Shown here in pieces: positions 24,959-33,127 of a stretch of 64,000 nt of DNA (the stretch's first letter is position 1; each line of letters opens with the position of its first letter). The notes under the pieces are model-generated. The model had not been told where the DNA came from. It ran no database searches and worked only from the letters and a program-made list of their open reading frames with translations. The stretch comes from UBA7236 sp044227505 (GTDB lineage: Bacteria > Bacteroidota > Bacteroidia > Chitinophagales > BACL12), in NCBI GenBank assembly GCA_044227505.1, contig JBGAWP010000005.1, positions 1 to 64,000 of the forward strand, written 5' to 3'. A program made the position numbers and the translations under genes.

Positions 24959-27478
24959 TCAGATAATGATGAATGGTTTTGATGAAGTAAAGGTAGGAGA
25001 TTTTAGTGTGATAAAATATAACCCCTGCGGTAAATTAGACAGGTCGATCGCATGAATCAGCAAACCGTTTTGATGCAGAATAAATTGATTTAAAAGTTTT
25101 CCCGCCACATCTGTAATTAAGATCTCTCCCTCTTGCACTAATTCTTTTGTGGCCACATTTATTAATCCATAGGAAGGATCAGGAAATATTAAAAGGTTTT
25201 CTTCTGCGGCATAGTTAAATGATACTATTTCAACTTCACGGCTCAATTCTATGATACAAGTATCATAATTTCCAAATGAAACATAGCAGGTTATTGTAAA
25301 GATTCCATATTCGTTATAGATATGTTCACCGGGATATTGGCCATAAAAGTAATTACCATCTCCAAAATCCCACCATATAGAATCATATTCTCCTTCAACT
25401 GATACGTTGTAAACTGATACGGAATTAGATTGGTAAGTAGTATTTACGTCAAAGGAAATTTCGGGCAATTCCTGATCAAATAAATATGCATAAATAAGAT
25501 CAAATCCTACAATTACATGGGTATTTGTATCTAACATATGCACATAAAAAATTACTCTTTTTGAAGTATTAAAAACTTGAATATCATTGAACGCAAAATA
25601 AGTTTCTGTTGAAAATATAGTATCATCTGTGATATTATTGGTCCAATAATAAAGATATTCTTCGGGTGGTGAAATTTTGAGACCCGCTGTATCATAAATT
25701 TCAAAAGAAAGAAAAATGGAATCCTCAAGAATAAGCTGGCAACTTGTTTGGTCGAAATGAGGATCAAGATTAAATGTTGTTTTAGTATATAATGGATGAC
25801 CAGGAATCCATTGTGATAAATATTCAACAACTGGAATAAAATCAGGATTGCCTATTAGATTATTCCATTCATTGGGATCGGTTTCACGAAAAGTTCCTAT
25901 TTCATACAGTTCTTCTAATAAGACAGAATTTAATGAGTCACAAGTTAAGTTTCCCTGCACATTGTTAGAATGATATTGTATATAATGAAACCGTTCGTTG
26001 CGAACTGAATATTGTTCATTACAGGAAACTTGTTTCCCATCTTCTGCCATATAAGTTGTAAGCACAGGTGATTCGTAGTGTAATGTGCTGTCATTTAAAA
26101 TAGAAACGAGGCTTTTACCTTCAAGATATTTGGAGCTATCCGGAAAAAGCGGATATGCATTTAATGTTAGATCGCATATGGTTGGAAAAAGATCCAGTAA
26201 ACTTACATTAATTGTGCAGGTTTTTTGAATTGGATTTCGCATGTCAATTATTATAAATGGAATTCGAATATCGGTTTCCCAAAGGGCATTTTTTTTCCAG
26301 TGTTTTTTTTCATCTAACGCGAATCCATGATCACTGGATATAATAATCACCGAATTGTTTAAAAGTTCAGGGTGCGTATTAAGTGCATCCCAGAATCTTC
26401 CCAGTTGTTCATCAACAAATTTTACTGCAGCAAGATAGGCCATGGTTGCATTTGCCAATTTAGATTTCATGAGTACGTTGGCTGATTGTTCAGTGTCTAA
26501 AGTATCGCTGATGGAAAGTATTAAACTGATACTATCGGCCCAAGTTTCAAAATCATTATGCACTGCCACATTTGAAAGGCTTTTGCCAACAAAATTTAAG
26601 CTGTCGTAATCGGAATAGGGTATTACCGGTTGAGGAGGAAGCACAACGCCATTATATGGAAAAGTTTCCTTCGGATCGTTATAAGGAATTTGATACGGAG
26701 TTTGAAAAAAATCGGAAATGTAAAAAGGTAGAAAATATTGTTCAGGAATAAATAATTCTAAATGTGGTTTGTGATAACCCAGTGCAAGAAAAAAAGGTTT
26801 ATCGCAAAAATCGGAAGGATTAGTTGCATAATCGTTTAGAAATGTTGCAGCTTTATCTGTGATCGTAAAGTCCTGCATATCGGTTGTAAGAGAGTCGTCG
26901 ATCTGCGCCCATTCGAATTTACCTACATCCTCATCCAAGGATTCACCAACATTAATGATACCTCCATTATTTCCAGTATATATATCTTCATTCCATGATA
27001 GTGTTTTTGCGCAATTATCTAAAGTAATATCATCATAATCATTAAAATTTTGGTCAGCATGAAAAATTTTGTTAAAGGTGATCGTATAATATCCGCCATT
27101 ATCTTTTAAATATTCGGGTAAAGTAATTAAATATTTTTCCGGAGGGAAGTTAGATCTGAAATCGAATTCATTAAATTCTTCATTGTTATAAACACCAGTG
27201 TAGGTTGGATTTTTGCCTAATAACAAACTTGTTCTGGAAGGCGCACATACAGGGGCGGAACAATAAGCATTTAAAAAAGTGGTTCCAAGAGAGGAAATAG
27301 CATTTAAATTTGGAGTTTCAACTTGTGGGTGCCCCCCGAAAGGCTCAACCCAGTCGTTAAGATCATCAAACATAATAAAAATGATATTCGGTTTTTCTGC
27401 AGTTTGTGCAAAAGATATTTTAGGGAACAAAAAGGTTCCAAACAGCAAAAACAAAAATGGATCAAGTTGTTTTCTCAT
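24959..27478 (-). CDS. Secreted sulfatase 3, catalytic type C, PKD, T9SS
   Basis: An 839-residue sulfatase from ATG 27478 (MRKQLDPFLFLLFGTFLF signal peptide); the longer frame would add 26 residues that look non-coding. Metal motif IMFDDLND at 35-42; C78-A-P-S-R; ALGYHKPHLE near 230; SSDHGFALDEKKHW near 405 with His in place of the Asn of types A and B. Linker YYWTNNITDD, PKD with WWDFGDGN, then LIFPDPSYG, where the usual PNP of the sorting domain is PDP. First gene of the downstream trio; a 543-bp gene-free region lies upstream. Its catalytic half is nearest to sulfatase 6 (33128-35635). Confidence 0.92.
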   Translation of the reverse strand: MRKQLDPFLFLLFGTFLFPKISFAQTAEKPNIIFIMFDDLNDWVEPFGGHPQVETPNLNAISSLGTTFLNAYCSAPVCAPSRTSLLLGKNPTYTGVYNNEEFNEFDFRSNFPPEKYLITLPEYLKDNGGYYTITFNKIFHADQNFNDYDDITLDNCAKTLSWNEDIYTGNNGGIINVGESLDEDVGKFEWAQIDDSLTTDMQDFTITDKAATFLNDYATNPSDFCDKPFFLALGYHKPHLELFIPEQYFLPFYISDFFQTPYQIPYNDPKETFPYNGVVLPPQPVIPYSDYDSLNFVGKSLSNVAVHNDFETWADSISLILSISDTLDTEQSANVLMKSKLANATMAYLAAVKFVDEQLGRFWDALNTHPELLNNSVIIISSDHGFALDEKKHWKKNALWETDIRIPFIIIDMRNPIQKTCTINVSLLDLFPTICDLTLNAYPLFPDSSKYLEGKSLVSILNDSTLHYESPVLTTYMAEDGKQVSCNEQYSVRNERFHYIQYHSNNVQGNLTCDSLNSVLLEELYEIGTFRETDPNEWNNLIGNPDFIPVVEYLSQWIPGHPLYTKTTFNLDPHFDQTSCQLILEDSIFLSFEIYDTAGLKISPPEEYLYYWTNNITDDTIFSTETYFAFNDIQVFNTSKRVIFYVHMLDTNTHVIVGFDLIYAYLFDQELPEISFDVNTTYQSNSVSVYNVSVEGEYDSIWWDFGDGNYFYGQYPGEHIYNEYGIFTITCYVSFGNYDTCIIELSREVEIVSFNYAAEENLLIFPDPSYGLINVATKELVQEGEILITDVAGKLLNQFILHQNGLLIHAIDLSNLPQGLYFITLKSPTFTSSKPFIII

Positions 27479-28021
27479 TCCAAAAATGGGAAATTTAAAA
27501 TATGCAAATTGTTGGTTTGAACAAATCAGTCCGCACGATACTTTAGTGTTTACCATTTAACCTGGAATCTGCAATAAATTAAATGAATTTTTCAAAAATT
27601 GCGTTTAACGCATTATTAAAGGTAAATTTACTTAAATTTAACAAATGTGAAGTGTTTTTCGGGTGAAATCAATAAATAACTACATGAATTGCACACTTGA
27701 GTTAGTGAAGGGTTATTGGTGAACCTGGAAAAACTTGAAATAAAAGCACTTTATATTAAAAAATTTCTTAATGTAATACTTCAAAGGGCAAAACCTTAAT
27801 TTCCTGTTTGTGATTATTTGCACAAATTATTGACCTACCGGGAACGGCCTCAAATCAATAGAAAAATTTAAATAATTGATCACTGAAGATTTAAATACAG
27901 TTTGGCAAAGACATTCATATCTTTACATGTAATTATGGAGCATAGGGAAAGAAAAAGAATAATAAAATGTACAGTGTGTTTTTCAAATTATTTATAACTA
28001 AAGATGATATATAAAATTTAT
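27479..28021. promoter_or_regulatory. Long leader region of the downstream sulfatase trio (543 bp, no gene)
   Basis: AT-rich with no open frame of note. Carries ttgagttagtgaaggg at about 27710-27725. The same 16 bp with one change (a for g) lies at about 35894-35909, in the leader of the other sulfatase trio. In both cases it is some 230-260 bp upstream of the first start codon, in the same orientation relative to the genes. gggcaaa also occurs in both regions. No clear terminator for sulfatase 4, whose stop is at 28022, was found beyond AT-rich DNA. Confidence 0.5.
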
Positions 28022-30544
28022 TTATCTTACAATTTCCAACAATTTATTTCCGGTAAATTCACCTGAATTTACAACAATAATATAATTGCCCGGAATTAAT
28101 TTCTGTGTATTGATCTGAATGGACATCTGAGGAGATAAATATTTTTGTTCAAACACCTCTTTTCCTAAAACATCAATTATTTTAACTGATAATTCGGTTG
28201 TCGGTTTGTCTAATACAATATTTAAAATATCATCAACAGGATTTGGGAATACACTAAAATTCAAAGCTACAATTCCTTTCCTGGTAATCGTGATATTTTT
28301 TGCCTTACTTTTCAGGCATCCATTTCCGTACTCAATAAAATTGGTAATGGTATAGGGTCCGGGGGCAGTATAAAAATGAGTATCCGGAATAAATTCCTCA
28401 GAGGTAATGCCATCGCCGAAAGTCCAGTAGGTATTCGTGTAACTGCCAGTAATGCTGTATGAAACAATATCGGCGCTGTTAAATACATCATCGGTTACTA
28501 TATTAAAAGATGATACGGGTTTATTTGCACCATTTATGAATATTTCATGTGTATTAAAAGCCACAAGTTCTCCTGATAATAAATCGGTAACTTCAAGATA
28601 AAATCTGATCTTGTCATTTGCTGCAAACTCAGCAGGAAGAATTGTGGCGGTGTTAAAACTGTAGGTTTTTCCAATAAATACAGCTGCAGTTAAATTATTG
28701 GTCCATTTAAACTGATAATTTGATAAAGCCGCACCTGTTATTAAAACGCCTTCATCATTATATAAATTGACTTGAAGTTTAAAGGAAGTGTGATCATTTA
28801 ATAAGCAAGGAAGCGTTTTGGTTACAATTTTGGCGGAATAAACTTTCTGCAAATACAACAGGTTATCCGGTAAAAAAAGTCTCAGATAATTAAGTACAGG
28901 AGTATAATCTTCATCATTAATTAAATTGTTCCATTCATATGGATCAACCTTTCTGTCAATACCAATTTCATATAATTCTTCCTCAAAATAACTGCTTGGT
29001 TCATCGCATATCAGTTCGCCTCCTCCATTGGATTGATAGCGAATGTAATGAAACCGTTCGTTGCGAACAGAATATTGGGGGAAACAATGTAATTCCTCCA
29101 CATCCCGTTGTTTTTCCGAACTAAGCACCGGCCTTTCCCATATTGCCAAAGGATTATTAATTAAAGGAAGAAGGCTTTCTCCATCTAAATAATCAGAGCC
29201 GTCGATAAATTGCGGGTATTCAATTTCAACAAGATCGCAGATCGTTGGAAAAAGATCTAATAATCCTACGGTTCTGGTGCAAACTTTATTTACCGGTTCT
29301 CTGAAATCGGCAATGATGAGTGAAGTTCTTACATCGGTATCCCAAAGTGCATATTTTTCCCAATGTCTTTTTTGACCAAGTGAATACCCATTGTCTCCCA
29401 TAAAAATAATAATGGAATTGTTTAATATCTCGGGATGAGCGCTAAGTGTTTCAAATAATCTTCCTACCTGTGCATCAACAAAATTTACTGCTGCCAGATA
29501 GGCCATAACTGCATTTGCTCTTTTACTCCAGGTCAAAATATCTATGCGTTCTTCTTCCGTAAGATCCGGATCAATAACAGGATAGGGAGAAAGGTCTTCC
29601 AAAACCCATTCTACAAAGGAAGTGTCTTTTGCTTCCACCATTTCACGTCCTAATCCACCCAAAGGCAAACTATCAAGATCGGAAAAAGGAATTTCAGGTT
29701 GTGGAGGCATTATGACACCATTTGCCGGAAAAGCATTTGCAGGAAAATTATAGGGAATATTAAACGGATCCGCACTAAAATCATCGATATAAGCGTCAAG
29801 AAAATATTTCTCAGGTAAAAATTGTGTTTTATGCGGTTTGTTTATTCCCAGAGCAAGAAAAAATGGTTTATTGCAGATAACACTTTCATCAATTGCTACC
29901 TGATTTATAAAAGAAATAGCGCTGTCAACCGCGATATAATCATCCAGATATGGCTCTAAGGTGTCGTTCAATTTACCAAAATTATAACCATCAACTCCTT
30001 CATCAATATCTGCAATAATGGGAGCAAGAAAATCTTCATCTTCATAATAATAATATCTGTTCCACGCTTTAGTTTTTTCGCAGGCATCTTCCGTGTCTTC
30101 ATCATATTCAACAAGGTTGACAGGGCAATGAAATATTTTATTTAAACTATAGGTAAAATATCCTCCGGTGTTTTTTAAATAGCCCGGCAATGTATAATAT
30201 TCCTCATTTCCTTTTGCAGGCGTAAAATTTGATTGAAAATCAAAACATTTCAATTTGTCGTTTGAATAAACCTGGGTATAGTGGAGGTCTTTGCCGGTTA
30301 AAAAGCTGGTGCGTGAAGGTCCACACAGAGGGCAGGAAACATAAGCATTTGTGAATAGAATACCATTATTTGCAATTTCTGTGATATTTGGAGTTTCTAT
30401 ATCCGGATTGCTGTTCAGCAATTGGATGTAATTATTCAGGTCGTCAGAAACGATCAGAATGATATTTGGTTTTTCGGCGCCCACTTGTGCTTTTGCACTG
30501 AGAACAAATAGGAGCAATATCAGGTTACTGATTGTGCATTTCAT
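28022..30544 (-). CDS. Secreted sulfatase 4, catalytic type B, PKD, T9SS
   Basis: An 840-residue sulfatase. Signal peptide to residue 20 (VLSAKAQ); IVSDDLNN metal motif at 31-38 (Asn where others have Asp); C74-G-P-S-R; ALGINKPHKT near 230; GDNGYSLGQKRHW near 390 (Gln for the common Glu) followed by TSL in place of the usual IPF/VPF. C-terminal half: FKWTNNLTAAVF, PKD with YWTFGDGI, EYGNGCLKS, then FPNPVDD sorting domain. The C-terminal half is much closer to sulfatase 5 upstream than to its catalytic relative sulfatase 2. 28 bp gap to sulfatase 5. Confidence 0.93.
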   Translation of the reverse strand: MKCTISNLILLLFVLSAKAQVGAEKPNIILIVSDDLNNYIQLLNSNPDIETPNITEIANNGILFTNAYVSCPLCGPSRTSFLTGKDLHYTQVYSNDKLKCFDFQSNFTPAKGNEEYYTLPGYLKNTGGYFTYSLNKIFHCPVNLVEYDEDTEDACEKTKAWNRYYYYEDEDFLAPIIADIDEGVDGYNFGKLNDTLEPYLDDYIAVDSAISFINQVAIDESVICNKPFFLALGINKPHKTQFLPEKYFLDAYIDDFSADPFNIPYNFPANAFPANGVIMPPQPEIPFSDLDSLPLGGLGREMVEAKDTSFVEWVLEDLSPYPVIDPDLTEEERIDILTWSKRANAVMAYLAAVNFVDAQVGRLFETLSAHPEILNNSIIIFMGDNGYSLGQKRHWEKYALWDTDVRTSLIIADFREPVNKVCTRTVGLLDLFPTICDLVEIEYPQFIDGSDYLDGESLLPLINNPLAIWERPVLSSEKQRDVEELHCFPQYSVRNERFHYIRYQSNGGGELICDEPSSYFEEELYEIGIDRKVDPYEWNNLINDEDYTPVLNYLRLFLPDNLLYLQKVYSAKIVTKTLPCLLNDHTSFKLQVNLYNDEGVLITGAALSNYQFKWTNNLTAAVFIGKTYSFNTATILPAEFAANDKIRFYLEVTDLLSGELVAFNTHEIFINGANKPVSSFNIVTDDVFNSADIVSYSITGSYTNTYWTFGDGITSEEFIPDTHFYTAPGPYTITNFIEYGNGCLKSKAKNITITRKGIVALNFSVFPNPVDDILNIVLDKPTTELSVKIIDVLGKEVFEQKYLSPQMSIQINTQKLIPGNYIIVVNSGEFTGNKLLEIVR

Positions 30545-30572
30545 AACTCGGATTTAATATGTTCATTTGTTT

Positions 30573-33095
30573 TTAATTCACAATTTCGAACGTTTTATTT
30601 CCTGAATATTTGCCTGCATTAATTTTTACAATATAAGTTCCAGAAGACAAATTCGATGTATTTATCCGGATAACATCGTCGTATTCTGAAAATGATCTGG
30701 TTATTACTTCTTCGCCTAATATATTTACGATCTGTAAAGTTCCTTCCATAAAATTTTCATCTAATTCAATGGTGACTACTTCTGATGCGGGATTGGGGTA
30801 AAGGGAAAAATTCATATTGATTTCTCCTTCCCGCGTAATAGTAATATTTTTCGCCTTGCTTTTCAGACATCCATTTCCATACTCAATATAATTTCTGATT
30901 GTATAAGGACCCGGAGCTGCATAAAAATGTGTGTCAGGTATATATTCCTCCGAAGTAGTTCCATCACCGAAGGTCCAGTAGGTATTTGTATAGCTTCCAA
31001 TAATATTATAGGACACAATATCTGCGCTATTTAAAACAGGATCGGTAACAACACTGAATGTGGATGATGGCGTGTTTGCACTATTAATAGAAATTGTTTT
31101 TGTATTAAATGCCACCATCTGTCCTGAAGTAAGATCTGTTACCTCCAGATAAAAAATTATTTTATTGTTTGCGGCAAAAACCGCGGCAGGAATTGTTGCT
31201 GTATTAAAATTATAATTTCTTCCGTAAAAAATTGCTGCAGTTAAATTATTGGTCCATTTAAATTGATAGTTGGATAGGGCGCCCCCGGTTATTGCAACGC
31301 CCATATCGGAATATAAAAAGGAAGAAATTTTTACAGTTGTGCTATTATTTAAAAAACAAGGTAAAGTTTTTGTGGAAGTTTGTACCGTAAATGCTTTTTG
31401 TAAATACATGGAACCACCAGGCATAAATTCTTCCAGATAATCGATAACCGGTGCATAATTCGGATCTGCCGCCAAATTATTCCATTCATTTGGATCGGTT
31501 TCCCGGTCAACGCCAATTTCATATAGTTCTTCTTCGTAATATACACCACCCAAATCACAAACGTTTATTGCAAGATCGCCGTTGTTGTTTTTTTGATATC
31601 GTATGTAATGGTATTTTTCATTGCGTACTGAATAATGCGGGAAGCAACCTCCTATACCCGTTGTTCTTTTTGTGGTGGATAAGGAAGGATTTTCGATAAA
31701 TAAATTTGGGTTGTCGAGCAAAGGAACTATACTATGTCCATCGAGGTAATCACTTCCGTCTGCAAAAGTGGGATACGCAACATCAGCGAGGTCGCATATG
31801 GTGGGAAAAAGATCTAAAAGAGATACATTTCTTGTGCTTACCTGATTTCCTGGTCTTGATGGATCTACAATAATAAATGGAACACGCAGATCTGTTTCCC
31901 ATAACGACCACTTTGTCCAGTGTCTCTTTTCCCCCAATGAATAACCATTATCACCAACCAAAACGATGATCGTATTTTCCAGTAATTCGGGAAAGGCATT
32001 AAGTGTATCGAGTACTTTCCCTATCATCGCATCGATATATTGCACTGCAGCAACGTAAGTAGCGTCTTCATTACAAGCAGCGGTTTGTTTTAATATTTCT
32101 ATTCTCTCCTCATCCGTTAAGCCGGGGTCAATTTCGGGTAAAAAAGGAAGATCGTTTGTAAAATCAATGAGCTCCTGATATCCTTCACCAAAATCAGCTA
32201 ATTTTTGTCCTACTCCAAGATCGGGAAGCTGATAATAATCATTATATATAGGTTCGGGTTGTGGTGGCATTACGTGGCCATTATAAGGAAATGCGTTTGC
32301 CGGAGAATTATACGGAGCAACAAAAGGTTCCTCGTAAACGTCATGCAAATAATAAGGCTGATAATATTTTTGAGGAATATATCTATCGGAATGAGGCCTA
32401 TTATATCCTAAGGCTAAAAAGAAGGGTCTGTCGCAGGTATTATAAGATCCATCAGCATATTGACTAATAAATCGCATAGCGCTATCGGTTAGGATATAAT
32501 CCTGCAATAAGGGTTCAAGCGAATCGGGGATCATTCCCCAGTTAAAATTCGGAGCAAATGAATAATCATCCAAAAGATCCATTAAATCAAGTGTTTCATC
32601 GAAGTGTTTCATTTTATTCCATGACAAACCTTTTTCACAAAAATCAGGTGTGGTTTTATCGTAATCGTTGGATGCGGCATTGTGGAATATTTTTTCTAAG
32701 GCGAACGTATAATAACCGCCGGAGTCTTTTAATATTTCAGGTAATGTAAAAACTTCTGCATTCCCCTCCGCAGCTGTAAAATTGGTTCGAAATTTACCCA
32801 AATAGTCTTCATTATTGAATACTTTGGTATAGGCAACATCCTTGCCCGATAGGAAACTTGTTCTGGAAGGTGCACAACCGGGTGAATTTACATAGCCGTT
32901 TAAAAAGGTAGTCCCGTTAGCGGCAATTGCATTAATATTCGGAGTCTCCACCTGAGGATGGCCGCTGTAACTTTCAATATAATCGTTGAGATCGTCCACC
33001 ACAATAAAAATAAAATTGGGTTTAACGGGAACAACTTGTGCTGAAAGTTGAACAAGGGAAACAATAAAAAAAAGGAGTGAAATTCGAATTTTCAT
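30573..33095 (-). CDS. Secreted sulfatase 5, catalytic type A, PKD, T9SS
   Basis: An 840-residue sulfatase from ATG 33095 (a TTG at 33116 would add seven residues). Signal peptide MKIRISLLFFIVSLVQLSAQ; VVDDLND at 32-38; C74-A-P-S-R; ALGYNRPHSD near 232, with Arg replacing the usual Lys, as in sulfatase 1; GDNGYSLGEKRHW near 390. C-terminal half with FKWTNNLTAAIF, PKD YWTFGDGT, EYGNGCLKS and sorting domain LYPNPASEVV, almost interchangeable with that of sulfatase 4. Middle gene of the upstream trio. The catalytic half pairs with sulfatase 1 (shared FNNEDY, WGMIPDS, HWTKWSLWE). Confidence 0.93.
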   Translation of the reverse strand: MKIRISLLFFIVSLVQLSAQVVPVKPNFIFIVVDDLNDYIESYSGHPQVETPNINAIAANGTTFLNGYVNSPGCAPSRTSFLSGKDVAYTKVFNNEDYLGKFRTNFTAAEGNAEVFTLPEILKDSGGYYTFALEKIFHNAASNDYDKTTPDFCEKGLSWNKMKHFDETLDLMDLLDDYSFAPNFNWGMIPDSLEPLLQDYILTDSAMRFISQYADGSYNTCDRPFFLALGYNRPHSDRYIPQKYYQPYYLHDVYEEPFVAPYNSPANAFPYNGHVMPPQPEPIYNDYYQLPDLGVGQKLADFGEGYQELIDFTNDLPFLPEIDPGLTDEERIEILKQTAACNEDATYVAAVQYIDAMIGKVLDTLNAFPELLENTIIVLVGDNGYSLGEKRHWTKWSLWETDLRVPFIIVDPSRPGNQVSTRNVSLLDLFPTICDLADVAYPTFADGSDYLDGHSIVPLLDNPNLFIENPSLSTTKRTTGIGGCFPHYSVRNEKYHYIRYQKNNNGDLAINVCDLGGVYYEEELYEIGVDRETDPNEWNNLAADPNYAPVIDYLEEFMPGGSMYLQKAFTVQTSTKTLPCFLNNSTTVKISSFLYSDMGVAITGGALSNYQFKWTNNLTAAIFYGRNYNFNTATIPAAVFAANNKIIFYLEVTDLTSGQMVAFNTKTISINSANTPSSTFSVVTDPVLNSADIVSYNIIGSYTNTYWTFGDGTTSEEYIPDTHFYAAPGPYTIRNYIEYGNGCLKSKAKNITITREGEINMNFSLYPNPASEVVTIELDENFMEGTLQIVNILGEEVITRSFSEYDDVIRINTSNLSSGTYIVKINAGKYSGNKTFEIVN

Positions 33096-33127
33096 TTGGC
33101 TTTTATTAAACTTCAAAAGTGATAGGG

